DNA of 64,000 bases from an uncultured Odoribacter sp. (GCA_910578105.1 CAJTPD010000009.1:62001-126000), one strand, 5' to 3'; counted from the first letter of the stretch, positions 9,753-19,744 are shown. A program made the numbers and translations. The notes: generated by a model from the letters alone, not told the origin.

Positions 9753-9784
9753 CTTGTTTTATCCGGATAGATGCACCAACTTTG
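9753..9784 (+). promoter_or_regulatory. Probable promoter of aspartate kinase gene
   Basis: CTTG (9753-9756), 20 nt, CAACTTTG (9777-9784). Both halves deviate by one or two bases from the TTTG/TAnnTTTG consensus, but the spacing is exact. The start would leave a leader of about 70 nt before ATG 9859. Confidence 0.5.
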
Positions 9785-9858
9785 CAACAGTTAACAGCAG
9801 TTGTGTCCATCCACACTGCCAACATATACAAATCATTCATCTTTTAATTACACACAAA

Positions 9859-11181
9859 ATGAAAGTATTAAAATTCGGAGGCACCTCCGTTGGCAGTGCA
9901 GAAAGAATACATAGCGTAGCCCATCTGATATCAGATGGGCTGCCAAAAATAGTTGTCCTGTCAGCAATGTCCGGAACTACAAACACTTTAGTTGAAATTT
10001 CCGATTGTCTGTACCGTAACAAGAAACAGGAAGCCCTGAACGTCATACAAAACCTGGAGGTCAACTACTACATCGTAGTCACTGAACTATTTAAAACAGA
10101 AGCCTATATCCACAAAGGGAAAGAATTCATTCAGACTATTTTCACTTACCTGCGTTCATTCGTCAACAAAGACTTCTACCCATTACAAGAAAAGGCAGTA
10201 TTAGCCCAAGGTGAAATCATATCCACGACTCTAATGCACTACTACCTGGAAGAATGCGGTATTGCCAATACACTCATATCTGCACTGGAATACATGCGTA
10301 TAGATAAAGACTGCGAACCGGACTATTTCTACATTCAGCAAAATCTGCGTCGTGAACTGGCCAAGCCCGGCACACATGAATTAATTATTACCCAAGGATT
10401 TATCTGTCGCAACGCATACGGAGAAATCGACAATTTAAAACGAGGCGGAAGTGACTACTCTGCTGCTCTAATCGGAGCAAGCATAAAAGCCGAAGAAATC
10501 CAAATCTGGACAGACATTGACGGCTTCCACAACAATGACCCGCGCATAGTAGAAAACACAAAAGCAATCCGTCACTTATCCTTCGAAGAAGCAGCAGAAT
10601 TAGCTTACTTCGGGGCCAAAATCCTCCATCCGTCCAGCATACAACCTGCCAAAAAAGAAAACATTCCGGTAAGACTGAAAAATACATTATGCCCCCAAGA
10701 CGAAGGCACACTAATCACTCAAAACAGCCCGGCAAAAAACATCAAAGCCGTTGCAGCCAAAAGTGGTATCACTGCCATTAAGATAAAATCCAGTAATATG
10801 CTGCTAGCCTATGGCTTTCTGCGAAAAGTATTCGAAGTATTCGAAGCCTGGAAAACACCGATAGACATGATTGCCACCTCTGAAGTTGCAGTGTCTCTGA
10901 CCATTGATTGTACAGACCATTTGGAAAACATCCTGCACGACCTGGAAAAATACGGAACTATCGAAGTAGACCGCAATATGGCAATTGTCTGCATTGTAGG
11001 TGATTTTGCAGCCGGCAAAACAGGACTCGGGGCACAAGTTTTAAATGCTTTGGCAAATGTTCCTCTGAGAATGATTTCCTACGGAGGCAGCGAGCATAAC
11101 ATCTCTGTCCTTGTCCAGGAAGAAGACAAGAAAAAAGCAATGACTGACTTAAGCCACAAATTACTGGATGCACAAGAATAA
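9859..11181 (+). CDS. lysC: Monofunctional aspartate kinase
   Basis: A 440-residue aspartokinase that phosphorylates aspartate, the first step to lysine/diaminopimelate, threonine and methionine. It starts with the kinase signature MKVLKFGGTSVGS (residues 1-13). GGSDYSAALIGA and TDIDGF follow, and two C-terminal ACT domains (from about residue 300) would bind the feedback amino acid. ATG 9859 is chosen because it gives the canonical first residues; the frame extends upstream over the promoter. lysA follows 66 nt downstream, and dapA lies 20 kb away, so DAP/lysine synthesis is the likely main role. No homoserine dehydrogenase fusion is present. Confidence 0.92.
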   Translation: MKVLKFGGTSVGSAERIHSVAHLISDGLPKIVVLSAMSGTTNTLVEISDCLYRNKKQEALNVIQNLEVNYYIVVTELFKTEAYIHKGKEFIQTIFTYLRSFVNKDFYPLQEKAVLAQGEIISTTLMHYYLEECGIANTLISALEYMRIDKDCEPDYFYIQQNLRRELAKPGTHELIITQGFICRNAYGEIDNLKRGGSDYSAALIGASIKAEEIQIWTDIDGFHNNDPRIVENTKAIRHLSFEEAAELAYFGAKILHPSSIQPAKKENIPVRLKNTLCPQDEGTLITQNSPAKNIKAVAAKSGITAIKIKSSNMLLAYGFLRKVFEVFEAWKTPIDMIATSEVAVSLTIDCTDHLENILHDLEKYGTIEVDRNMAIVCIVGDFAAGKTGLGAQVLNALANVPLRMISYGGSEHNISVLVQEEDKKKAMTDLSHKLLDAQE

Positions 11182-11247
11182 ACCCATTCTCCCCCGCTTC
11201 TTTGGTCAGTCTTCTTAATTCATAAATCAACACATAAATCCAATCCG

Positions 11248-12387
11248 ATGGAACTTACTGAAAAAATTAAAAATATCCCTACTCCTGCTTATTATTACAA
11301 TATTGAATTACTGGAAGACACGTTACACTCTTTGTGTCGGGAATCCGGCAAATACGGATATCATATACATTATGCCATCAAAGCCAATGCAAATCCTACC
11401 TTACTAAAACTAATCAGCCAATATGCATTGGGAGCAGACTGTGTGAGTGGCAACGAAATCAGACAGGCACTGGAAACCGGATTCCCGGCCGATAGCATCG
11501 TATACGCCGGCGTCGGGAAAAGTGACGCAGAAATAGAACTGGCCCTGAAAAAAGACATATTCTGCTTCAACTGCGAATCATTGCCGGAAATACAGGTTAT
11601 CAACGAAATAGCAGGCCGCATGAATAAAAAGGCAAAAATCGCCCTGCGAATCAATCCGAACGTCAACGCCCACACCCATCATTATATTACAACCGGTATA
11701 GAAGAAAACAAATTCGGGATATACCTGTACGACCTGGAACACATAATATCAGAAGTGTCACACCTGCCTCACATTCAATTAATAGGCCTGCATTTCCACA
11801 TCGGATCGCAAATCACTGACATGACAGTATTCCGCGGTCTTTGCATCCGGGCAAACGAAATCCAGGCAAAACTAAAAGAACACGGCCTTATTTTACCACA
11901 CATCAACTTTGGAGGAGGGCTGGGAATAGATTATCAGGACCCTCACCGGCACCCCATTGCAGATTTCGAAACTTACTTTGCCACATTCGCCCGTTTCTTT
12001 GAGCCGGCTCCACATCAACAGATACACTTCGAACTGGGACGGTCCGTTATAGCCCAATGTGGAAACTTAATCACCCGGGTCCTATATGTGAAAGAAGGGA
12101 AAAATCGGAAATTTGTCATTCTCGATGCCGGAATGAACGATTTATTACGGCCTGCCTTATATCAGGCATTTCACAAAATCGAAAACATCAGTTCCGGCAA
12201 GCTGGAAGAAAAATATGACGTTGTCGGACCAATCTGCGAATCAGCCGACTGTTTCGGAAAAGACGTGGTCCTGAATGCAACCCAACGTGGTGACATCATC
12301 GTCATTCACTCCTGCGGTGCCTACGGAGAAACCATGGCTTCCCGCTACAACCTGCGCGATTTGCCCGGAAATGCCTATTCCAAATAA
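11248..12387 (+). CDS. lysA: Diaminopimelate decarboxylase
   Basis: A 379-residue fold-type III PLP enzyme that converts meso-diaminopimelate to lysine. It has the PLP-lysine motif HYAIKANANP, the HFHIGSQI and NFGGGLGIDY phosphate-binding loops, ELGRSV, the CESADCFGKD segment with the catalytic Cys, and GAYGETMASRYN near the C-terminus. It is slightly short compared with about 410 residues in many bacteria but has all motifs. It follows aspartate kinase and is closed by a strong bidirectional terminator. Confidence 0.92.
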   Translation: MELTEKIKNIPTPAYYYNIELLEDTLHSLCRESGKYGYHIHYAIKANANPTLLKLISQYALGADCVSGNEIRQALETGFPADSIVYAGVGKSDAEIELALKKDIFCFNCESLPEIQVINEIAGRMNKKAKIALRINPNVNAHTHHYITTGIEENKFGIYLYDLEHIISEVSHLPHIQLIGLHFHIGSQITDMTVFRGLCIRANEIQAKLKEHGLILPHINFGGGLGIDYQDPHRHPIADFETYFATFARFFEPAPHQQIHFELGRSVIAQCGNLITRVLYVKEGKNRKFVILDAGMNDLLRPALYQAFHKIENISSGKLEEKYDVVGPICESADCFGKDVVLNATQRGDIIVIHSCGAYGETMASRYNLRDLPGNAYSK

Positions 12388-12505
12388 AAAACGGGGAATT
12401 CCAAAAACCGCAAACTCAACCCAAAGTACATTTCTCACAACATTTAGTAACACGCCGTTGCTTTCGTCGCAAATCAATTTGATAAGACTTAAAATTTATT
12501 CAAAA

Positions 12506-12544
12506 AAAGTGACCAAAGGAATTTCATTTTCCAATGGTCACTTT
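12506..12544. terminator. Bidirectional terminator between lysA and floA
   Basis: A 10-bp perfect inverted repeat (AAAGTGACCA 12506-12515 and TGGTCACTTT 12535-12544), extended inward by a further 4 bp after a mismatch. It is flanked by A runs on the left and T/A-rich sequence on the right, between two convergent genes. Confidence 0.75.
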
Positions 12545-12574
12545 ATAAAAAACGAGTGATTTCACTACTTTCTC

Positions 12575-13579
12575 TTATCCTCCTATTTTATCTGCTTTTT
12601 TCTTACCGGTTTCTACAGGTTTAGCTATAGATTCCCGCATTTGTGTATCGGCTTCTATATTTTTCATCCGGTAATAATCCATTACCCCCAAATTACCAGA
12701 ACGGAAAGCTTCAGACATAGCCAATGGTATATTAGCTTCAGCTTCTATCACTTTAGCTTTCATCTCCTGGGCAAGTGCTTTCATTTCCTGCTCACGGGCA
12801 ACAGCCATTGCTCTCCTCTCTTCCGCCTTAGCCTGAGCAATCTTCAGGTCGGCTTCCGCCTGGTCTATCTGCAAACCGGCCCCGATATTTTTACCAACAT
12901 CAATATCTGCAATATCAATAGACAATATTTCGAAAGCTGTTCCTGAATCCAACCCTTTATCCAGCACCACTTTAGAAATAAAGTCCGGATTCTCCATAAC
13001 AGCCTTGTGAGATTCAGAAGAACCGATGGAAGACACAATACCTTCACCCACCCGGGCCAATACGGTTTCTTCTCCGGCACCGCCAACCAAACGTTTGATG
13101 TTTGCTCTTACCGTCACACGGGCTTTAGCTATCAACTGAATACCGTCTTTCGCAACGGCAGTTACCGGAGGGGTATTAATAACCTTAGGATTTACACTCA
13201 TCTGCACAGCTTCAAACACATCACGCCCCGCCAAATCTACCGCAGTTGCAATCTGAAAAGTCAAATCTATATTCGCTTTCGAAGCCGAAACCAAAGCATG
13301 TACCACCTGAGCCACATGTCCTCCTGCCAAATAATGAGCCTCCAACAAATCACGGTATAATTCAATACCCGCCTTCCGACCTTCAATCATTGCCCCGACA
13401 ATCACCGTCGGCGGAACCTTACGCCAACGCATTAAAACCAGTTGCAACAAAGATATTTTTACATCTGAAACCAAAGCCTGAAACCAAAGGCCCAGTGGAA
13501 TAAAATACAAAATAATCCATAACAAGAACAAACCTCCGGCTATGGCTGCCACCAATAGTAAAACACCGCTATTTTCCAT
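12575..13579 (-). CDS. floA: Flotillin-like protein FloA
   Basis: A 334-residue bacterial flotillin (formerly UPF0365/YqfA family), a scaffold of functional membrane microdomains. It has one N-terminal membrane segment (about residues 7-30), the PHB/SPFH-like domain (ISLLQLVLMRWRKVPP through the VRANIKRLVGGAGEETV stretch) and an Ala/Glu-rich coiled coil (about residues 230-290). The NfeD-like gene ends one base before its start, the classic partner arrangement. Family membership is certain, but the exact cellular client proteins are unknown. Confidence 0.92.
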   Translation of the reverse strand: MENSGVLLLVAAIAGGLFLLWIILYFIPLGLWFQALVSDVKISLLQLVLMRWRKVPPTVIVGAMIEGRKAGIELYRDLLEAHYLAGGHVAQVVHALVSASKANIDLTFQIATAVDLAGRDVFEAVQMSVNPKVINTPPVTAVAKDGIQLIAKARVTVRANIKRLVGGAGEETVLARVGEGIVSSIGSSESHKAVMENPDFISKVVLDKGLDSGTAFEILSIDIADIDVGKNIGAGLQIDQAEADLKIAQAKAEERRAMAVAREQEMKALAQEMKAKVIEAEANIPLAMSEAFRSGNLGVMDYYRMKNIEADTQMRESIAKPVETGKKKADKIGG

Positions 13580-13580
13580 G

Positions 13581-14048
13581 TCAAACTGTTTTTAATTTCA
13601 CAATAATTTTATTTTTTAACACTTTCACAACCTCTACCTGCTGATGGGCATCAATATATCCCGACTGTGATTCTGCTTCAGCAACAACCTCTCCCAACTG
13701 CACATTTCCCATTGGAGCCAAACGCCCCAAAGTCACTCCCGTATCCCCCTCCTTTACAGAGTCATCCACACCTTCCACTGTACTTTCCAACTTAGTATGC
13801 AAACTGAATTTTTTCCAGGTATCCGAACGCAACACATACCACGTCGCCCAAAAACAAAAAAAAGCCGTAGTCAATAAAATAACATGTCCAACTGCAGGAC
13901 AATAAAAAGAATAACCAAAATAAACACCGGCAACGATACAAATAAAACCAAAAATACCTGCAACATTAACTCCCGGAAAAACCAAAAACTCCATTAAAAT
14001 CAGCACCGCACCAATTAAAATTAACATCACAATAATCAACCATTCCAT
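13581..14048 (-). CDS. NfeD-like membrane protein, partner of FloA
   Basis: A 155-residue NfeD-family protein. Three hydrophobic segments lie in the first 85 residues, followed by a C-terminal OB-fold domain (GDTGVTLGRLAPMGNVQLGEVVAEAESQSGYIDAHQQVEVVKV). It is the short form lacking the ClpP-like protease domain. ATG 14048 (MEWLIIVML) is preferred; the frame stays open 25 codons upstream without gene-like sequence. It lies directly upstream of floA (stop at 13581, floA start at 13579), so the two are surely co-expressed. NfeD proteins are thought to act with flotillins in membrane organisation. Confidence 0.88.
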   Translation of the reverse strand: MEWLIIVMLILIGAVLILMEFLVFPGVNVAGIFGFICIVAGVYFGYSFYCPAVGHVILLTTAFFCFWATWYVLRSDTWKKFSLHTKLESTVEGVDDSVKEGDTGVTLGRLAPMGNVQLGEVVAEAESQSGYIDAHQQVEVVKVLKNKIIVKLKTV

Positions 14049-14128
14049 AGTACACCCGTTAGATAAGGATAAAAATATACTTTTTATTTTAAAAACAAGC
14101 TGATTTAAACAAATAATTAGCAACTTAA

Positions 14129-16216
14129 TTATTTCTCCTCCCCCTGAAAAGTAGAAGCCGGCAATCCCTCACCATTCACCAGATTACCGATAGAATAAGG
14201 TTGCCATCCATAACGAACCTTGCACGGCATTTTTACCTGACCAGAATACACTTTCACCTGTTCCCCGATAATTACAGCCCGAGCCGGGTAATACAAACCA
14301 TCCTTTCCGGCAATTTCAAAACCGGTCACTTGTCCCCCATCCGAAGACTTCATATTTATCCCGTTAACAAACGATACCCAGGCAGCCCCCTTTTCAAAAT
14401 TAACTTTCTGAAACAGAGGACCGGAAGCCATTACATTCTTTCGTCCGTAAGTACCATTCAATGCCAAACGCGCCAAACGCTCTCCAACCTCCTTCTTGCG
14501 AACAGGGTGTACATCAGTCGGATGCCCCAAATCACTGCACACAGCCATTTCACAATTACTGATTTTCTGAGCCAGACGACGCTGGCTATCCCGGAAATGA
14601 GGCCAGCTCGGACGATTCATACTAGACAACTGCACAAAATAAAAAGGCAAGTCTTTCCCCCAAACATTCCGCCAACTATCCACCAATACAGGAAATATTA
14701 CTTCATGCAATTCCACATTATGGGCATTCGATTCACCTTGATACCAAATCACACCTCTAATCGGAAAACCTTTCAAAGGACGAATACCTGTCTCATACAA
14801 ATAACAAGGTTCATAAGGATGACGCTGATACTTCAATGGCGAATACTTCATATTCAAAGCCGCTCTTTCCCGTACCCATCCCTGAATCATATCGTTTTTT
14901 GTCCAGTCATATAATATATCTGCCAAACGGTCATTAAATTCCAACGACCTGCGGTCTGTAAAAGCTTCAGCAGGAGCTCCCCCAACAGCATTACAAATCA
15001 ATCCGACAGGAACCTTCAAACTATCTGCCAACATTTTACCAAAATTATAGGCAACAGCTGAAAAATCAGCAACCGTCCTTTCATCCGGCATCTCCCAGGA
15101 AGCCGACTGATAATAATCCAATCTGTTCAGTGCCACCAAAGCCGCAGAATCCCAACTAACAGCATCCGTATAAACCCTCGGCTTCATATCAAACAAACGT
15201 ACCTGTGTCTCCCTTGCACCTGCCAATAATGGCTCACTACCCAAAGCCTGTTTCACCATAAAAGCCATATTGGACTGCCCGGAACATAACCACACCTCCC
15301 CCACCATAACATTCGTATAAGAAAACTCACGTTTTTTTGTAGCAACATGCAATTCATAAGGCCCCCCTGCAGTAACCTCCGGCAATACAACCGTCCATTT
15401 ACCATCAACGCCCGTCACAACAGATTTTTTATACTTTCCGAAACAGACTGTAACCTTCTCCCCGGCATCGGCAATTCCCTTAATCTCCAATTCCGGTCCA
15501 TATTGCAATACCATATTATTACTATATATCCGGGGCATCTGCAACCCTCCGTAATCCCCGGTTATAGCAGAAAATACAGTCCTGGCCAAAATAGCAGCCC
15601 CTTCTTTATCAGGATGTAAAGCATCCGGTAACAAATCCGGCCGACAATACAACTCTTCATGCAAATCAATCAATCCGGCCTGTGCATTTTCCGCCACCTT
15701 TTCTATGGCATGCTGGATTTGTTCGTGCCAATCCCGGGTACCGGATTTGAAACGGCTATGTCTGTGAGTAATAGGAGTCATCCGGCAAAGCCACACCTTA
15801 CATTTAGGATTCACCATCCGGAACGAATCAATCAATGCCAGATAATCCGGAATAAACTCATCCCGGTAATTCGGCCAATTCCGCGGGTCCGTATCATTCA
15901 ATCCCAAATGAATAACAACAATATCTCCCGCAAACTCCAACGCCTTTTTAAACTCAGGTTGTCTGACATAAGGACGGTGTCCGTTATTTAATAAAGTAGC
16001 TCCGGATTTGCCAAAATTAGCAACCTCATATCCATCCCCAAGCATCTGCCCCAACTGCGCCGGATAAGCATTTTTTTCCCTTTCAGGGAGCAGATAACCA
16101 TAAGTCACACTATTCCCTACACAGGCAACTTTTATTTTTTGTGCTCTTCCCGGAAAACAACACCACAAAAAACAAAAGACAACTAATAAAAATTTCACCA
16201 AAACACTACTCATCAT
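14129..16216 (-). CDS. nanS: Two-domain sialate O-acetylesterase
   Basis: A 695-residue exported esterase removing O-acetyl groups from sialic acids. A signal peptide (residues 1-25) precedes an SGNH/GDSL domain with ACVGNSVTYG (nucleophile Ser), HLGLNDTDP and the D-H pair in DALHPDKEG. A small beta domain follows (about residues 230-310), then a second SASA-type esterase domain with SGQSNMAF and WYQGESNAHN. Bidomain NanS enzymes of this architecture are known from Tannerella forsythia. The gene overlaps the AGE gene by 11 nt and is the last of the sialic-acid operon, so it would let the cell use O-acetylated host sialic acids. Confidence 0.87.
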   Translation of the reverse strand: MMSSVLVKFLLVVFCFLWCCFPGRAQKIKVACVGNSVTYGYLLPEREKNAYPAQLGQMLGDGYEVANFGKSGATLLNNGHRPYVRQPEFKKALEFAGDIVVIHLGLNDTDPRNWPNYRDEFIPDYLALIDSFRMVNPKCKVWLCRMTPITHRHSRFKSGTRDWHEQIQHAIEKVAENAQAGLIDLHEELYCRPDLLPDALHPDKEGAAILARTVFSAITGDYGGLQMPRIYSNNMVLQYGPELEIKGIADAGEKVTVCFGKYKKSVVTGVDGKWTVVLPEVTAGGPYELHVATKKREFSYTNVMVGEVWLCSGQSNMAFMVKQALGSEPLLAGARETQVRLFDMKPRVYTDAVSWDSAALVALNRLDYYQSASWEMPDERTVADFSAVAYNFGKMLADSLKVPVGLICNAVGGAPAEAFTDRRSLEFNDRLADILYDWTKNDMIQGWVRERAALNMKYSPLKYQRHPYEPCYLYETGIRPLKGFPIRGVIWYQGESNAHNVELHEVIFPVLVDSWRNVWGKDLPFYFVQLSSMNRPSWPHFRDSQRRLAQKISNCEMAVCSDLGHPTDVHPVRKKEVGERLARLALNGTYGRKNVMASGPLFQKVNFEKGAAWVSFVNGINMKSSDGGQVTGFEIAGKDGLYYPARAVIIGEQVKVYSGQVKMPCKVRYGWQPYSIGNLVNGEGLPASTFQGEEK

Positions 16217-17381
16217 CTTTTAATTGCTCCAATATCTGCCAACACTGATACAATCCGCGCGGTACATGAAAACATCCTTTCCATTTCCCACCTTTCAAAG
16301 GCAACAATACCTCCCCCTGACGATTCAAATAACCAAACCATTCCGGATATTCCGGGTCAGCAAAATGTGACCATACATACTCATGCACTTTCTCAAACCA
16401 TCGTAAACACTCCTGCGAACCTGTCAACTGATATCCTTTCAACATGGAAATCAATGTCTCTATATGCACCCACCACAATTTCTGATCCCACTCCAATTGC
16501 TGAACCGGATGTCCCAACCGGTCCATAAAATAAAATATGCCACCATATTCCGGGTCCCATCCATACTCCACCTCCTGTAAGGCAATCTTTACTGCTTTAT
16601 CAATTAACTCACGACGATTCAAACGTACTCCCAAATCCATAATAAACCACATAGCCTCAATAGCATGCCCCGGATTCAATTGACGGCCATCAAAATTATC
16701 TGCCAGTTCCCCGCTCAACGACACATTTTCAACAATCAACCCTAACTCCGGACGGTAAAAAACATCCAACACCTCATGTATACAGGTTTCAATGGTCTTT
16801 TCCATAAACTCTTTATCCAGCAAAGGCTCTATTTCCAAAGCCAGATTACAAAGAATCATAGGCAAAGCAAAGCCTTTCATATTCCGTACCCCTGCCACTG
16901 CTTTATTCCATCTTCCCTTCGGATTCTCAAGCTTTGACAAAATAATATCAAACGTTTTCCTTGCAATATCAGCATATTCTGCTTTTCCGGTAGCCAGACT
17001 TAACTGCCCGAAAGCCATCGTCGCAAAAGTATAAGAAAATATATTATAAGGTTCCACTAAAGGCTTCCCATCCTCAGTTAAAGCAAAATACCAGTTTAAA
17101 TTCCCGTCATGCCCGAATTTCTTCATAAATTCAGCTCCCTGAACAGCACAGTCCAACCATTCCCGGCACTTCTCCACTTTATTATACAACATGGAAAACA
17201 TCCAAATCTCACGTCCCTGTAACCAGACAAATTTATCCCGGTCAAAAACATTCCCTTCACGGTCCAGACAAGTAAAATAACCACCATGCACTTTATCCTG
17301 TGATTTTTCTAACCAAAACGGAAGCACATTATCCAGCAACTCTTTTTTATATTGCTCCGCTAATTTACCAAAATCAACCAT
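16206..17381 (-). CDS. N-acylglucosamine 2-epimerase (AGE/RnBP family)
   Basis: A 391-residue (alpha/alpha)6-barrel epimerase interconverting N-acetylmannosamine and N-acetylglucosamine. Family features include GGYFTCLDREG near the N-terminus, RNMKGFALPMIL in the middle and HAIEAMWFIMDLG with a catalytic-type His. WWVHIETLISMLKGY and FHVPRGLYQCW with further His residues follow. ATG 17381 is preferred over a TTG six codons upstream. It is placed between the mutarotase gene (18 nt upstream) and nanS. In Bacteroidetes this enzyme replaces the NanE/NanK route by directly yielding GlcNAc from ManNAc. Confidence 0.9.
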   Translation of the reverse strand: MVDFGKLAEQYKKELLDNVLPFWLEKSQDKVHGGYFTCLDREGNVFDRDKFVWLQGREIWMFSMLYNKVEKCREWLDCAVQGAEFMKKFGHDGNLNWYFALTEDGKPLVEPYNIFSYTFATMAFGQLSLATGKAEYADIARKTFDIILSKLENPKGRWNKAVAGVRNMKGFALPMILCNLALEIEPLLDKEFMEKTIETCIHEVLDVFYRPELGLIVENVSLSGELADNFDGRQLNPGHAIEAMWFIMDLGVRLNRRELIDKAVKIALQEVEYGWDPEYGGIFYFMDRLGHPVQQLEWDQKLWWVHIETLISMLKGYQLTGSQECLRWFEKVHEYVWSHFADPEYPEWFGYLNRQGEVLLPLKGGKWKGCFHVPRGLYQCWQILEQLKDDE

Positions 17382-17399
17382 CTCAAATAACTTTACCAA

Positions 17400-18620
17400 T
17401 TAATACTTCCAATCTAACATACAAGCACCAGCCGAACGGATTCCCGGCTTGGTTTCACCATTAACCACCACTAATTTATTTTTATACCATACCACTACTG
17501 CACCAACACGGGCAATCTCTTCCCAATCCCCGAAACCGGTCCATTCCCCGCTCTCAGGTCGGAACAACAGCAACCGACGGCTAAATCCATACCAATCAGG
17601 CTCATGTCTCATATACATACTTTGTTCCTGCTTCAAACGTTCCTCCTCGTCCTGTTGCCCTGATCCGGCAGCTTGCCTTTGCAGCAAAGCATTATCTATA
17701 GCAGCCTTGAAAACAGCATAATCCACCCCTCCCTGAAAAACCATCACTTCATCTTCCAAGACAAGACCTGCTGCACCGACCAACCCTTGGGGACCTTTCC
17801 CGTCCTCCGGCATAATCTCTCCAGCCTCGCTCCATTTACCATCTGCCGGATTATAAACCAGACCATCCGTCGCCACCACACTCTCCTGGTCTCCGGTAAC
17901 CGGCTGAAAACCTCCCATCAGATAAAATTTTTGCTTTACAACAACAGCGACAGGCTGCAACCGGACAGCACCCGGATAAACAGGCAATTCACACCACTCT
18001 TGCGCATCCAGCCCTTTCAGCACAAAACTCCGTTTTCCCGGCATTCCGTTTATATTTCCGCCTGCCACATAAATATTTTTACCATCCGTAGCAGCAGCCA
18101 GATTGTCCATTGCAACAGGTAAATCAGGTAAATCTTTTGTAATAATAGCTGCATGCCCTGGTCCCCAATTCAACAACCAAACATGATTCAAAGCCTTATC
18201 CTGGTTACAACCGCCAATACAAACAATTCCTTCAGGCAACGTGACACTCGCCCCATTGGCCACCGACACAGGCAATCGCCCCGCCACTTCCCAGCTTACC
18301 TTCCTCCGTCCCGGATTCCTAAGCACATAAATCTGGTCATAGTACACTTTCTTTCCGCCATCTGCCGCCGGAATATCCGGAAAATTGCAACCGCCGGCAA
18401 CCACAACAGCATCTTTCAATGTCCCTCCGAATGCAGCAGATACCCCCTCTTTTCTATCCCCTTTTTCAAAAACAACCAATTCCGGCAACTTACTTATTTT
18501 CACTCCCCTGCATCTGTCCGCATCCTGTCTCTCTAAAGAGGGATACAAGACTTCAGCCCTGCCGGCAATATAAAAAAACAAAAATATCAGACTGCCAACA
18601 ACAAAATATTTACTCACCAT
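17400..18620 (-). CDS. Kelch-type sialic acid mutarotase (NanM-like, cyclically permuted)
   Basis: A 406-residue exported beta-propeller. A signal peptide (residues 1-23, ending FFYIAGRAE) is followed by repeated kelch motifs such as VVVAGGCNFPD, VCIGGCNQD, IYVAGGNINGMPGKR and FYLMGGFQP. Kelch proteins of this type convert alpha- to beta-N-acetylneuraminate, speeding its use after sialidase release. ATG 18620 is chosen instead of TTG 18629. It lies between nanA (130 nt upstream) and the AGE gene in the same operon, which strongly supports the role. Confidence 0.88.
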   Translation of the reverse strand: MVSKYFVVGSLIFLFFYIAGRAEVLYPSLERQDADRCRGVKISKLPELVVFEKGDRKEGVSAAFGGTLKDAVVVAGGCNFPDIPAADGGKKVYYDQIYVLRNPGRRKVSWEVAGRLPVSVANGASVTLPEGIVCIGGCNQDKALNHVWLLNWGPGHAAIITKDLPDLPVAMDNLAAATDGKNIYVAGGNINGMPGKRSFVLKGLDAQEWCELPVYPGAVRLQPVAVVVKQKFYLMGGFQPVTGDQESVVATDGLVYNPADGKWSEAGEIMPEDGKGPQGLVGAAGLVLEDEVMVFQGGVDYAVFKAAIDNALLQRQAAGSGQQDEEERLKQEQSMYMRHEPDWYGFSRRLLLFRPESGEWTGFGDWEEIARVGAVVVWYKNKLVVVNGETKPGIRSAGACMLDWKY

Positions 18621-18750
18621 ATAAATCAATTACACCAACCCCAAACAAAGCACCTGTTCAGCATTCACACCACCATCCGGCAACACCTCCGGTATCAGGA
18701 TTCATTCAGATGTCCCACACCGGAGATGCTGTTTACTTCCTGCTATTCCA

Positions 18751-19668
18751 TTAAAATTTATTACACCTGTCAAAAAAATGGATAGCTTCCAGCTCGGCTT
18801 TCATAGCCTTCTCCTCATCGTCAGTCATATTCTGGAAAGGCGTCCGGTTTTTTCCCAAATCCAAACCAATCAGTTTCATAATCCGTTTACCACCAACGAT
18901 ATTTCCACGGAAATGACAAATCACATTAATCACTGCCTGTGAAAAATTCTGCAACTCCCGTGCTTTCTCTATGTCTCCCGCCTCCCAGGCCTCTAAAATG
19001 CCCACCAGACAACGGCCATTATAATTAGTCGTTCCGCCTATACCCCCCTGGGCACCCCCCATTGCCAGACACGGCAATATCGTCTCATCCTGTCCGTGCA
19101 ACATATCAAACTTACCATCTTCATACAAACGGCATTGATTATACTCATACAAACTCTCATAAGTATATTTGATACCGGCAAAATTCGGAATTCGTCCGTC
19201 TACAGCTTCCAAAAAAGCCGGCATAGGCAAATAAGCATTATTAAAAGCCGGAATATGATAATAATAAAAAGGCAATTGAGGTGCGCCAACAGCTATTTCC
19301 TCGCAATATTTCACCAATTCCTCCACCCGGTTGATTTTTGGAAAAGGGGTTGCCATAGCCCCGATTCCCCACGCACCGATTTTCTGGGCATGTGCGGCCA
19401 GACTACGGCTCATCTTAACACAGGTAGAACCCACATGAACAATCACCTTGAAACCTTTAGGCGCAGCATCAATCCATACCTCTGCCAATTTCATCCGTTC
19501 TTCCTCAGTCAGCATATACCCCTCCCCGGAAGAACCATTGATAAACACACCTTTCAAACCATTTTTTGCCAACAAATCAGCATACGCACCGATAGGCTCA
19601 TAATTGACCTCCCCGTTCTCTTTGAAGGGAGTAAAAGGAGCATCAATCAATCCTTTGATTTTTTCCAT
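18751..19668 (-). CDS. nanA: N-acetylneuraminate lyase
   Basis: A 305-residue class I aldolase of the DHDPS/NAL family that splits sialic acid into N-acetylmannosamine and pyruvate. It has the pyruvate-binding NGSSGEGYMLTEEER, the tyrosine in YYYHIPAFNN and the Schiff-base lysine in FAGIKYTYESLYEYNQC, with the sialic-acid-type GGTTNYN region. First gene of the nan operon. A promoter and an AT-rich palindromic operator lie just upstream. No sialic-acid transporter (NanT or NanOU) or sialidase gene is visible in the window. Confidence 0.93.
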   Translation of the reverse strand: MEKIKGLIDAPFTPFKENGEVNYEPIGAYADLLAKNGLKGVFINGSSGEGYMLTEEERMKLAEVWIDAAPKGFKVIVHVGSTCVKMSRSLAAHAQKIGAWGIGAMATPFPKINRVEELVKYCEEIAVGAPQLPFYYYHIPAFNNAYLPMPAFLEAVDGRIPNFAGIKYTYESLYEYNQCRLYEDGKFDMLHGQDETILPCLAMGGAQGGIGGTTNYNGRCLVGILEAWEAGDIEKARELQNFSQAVINVICHFRGNIVGGKRIMKLIGLDLGKNRTPFQNMTDDEEKAMKAELEAIHFFDRCNKF

Positions 19669-19712
19669 ACAGTCTTATATATTTAGATGATAATATACCT
19701 CAATCACAAGCA

Positions 19713-19744
19713 CGAAATAAAGCAGATATTTTTAATAAAACAAA
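19713..19744 (-). promoter_or_regulatory. Promoter of the nan operon
   Basis: On the minus strand TTTG (19741-19744) is followed after 20 nt by TTATTTCG (19713-19720), an imperfect -7 box with correct spacing. Transcription would begin near 19707, about 40 nt before the nanA ATG. Confidence 0.5.

Noticed and set aside
12275..12559. 94-codon frame over the lysA end and terminator
   Set aside because: Mostly an antiregister reading of lysA followed by the terminator hairpin.
18621..18750. Missing gene between nanA and the mutarotase
   Set aside because: Only 130 nt with no open frame of coding character.
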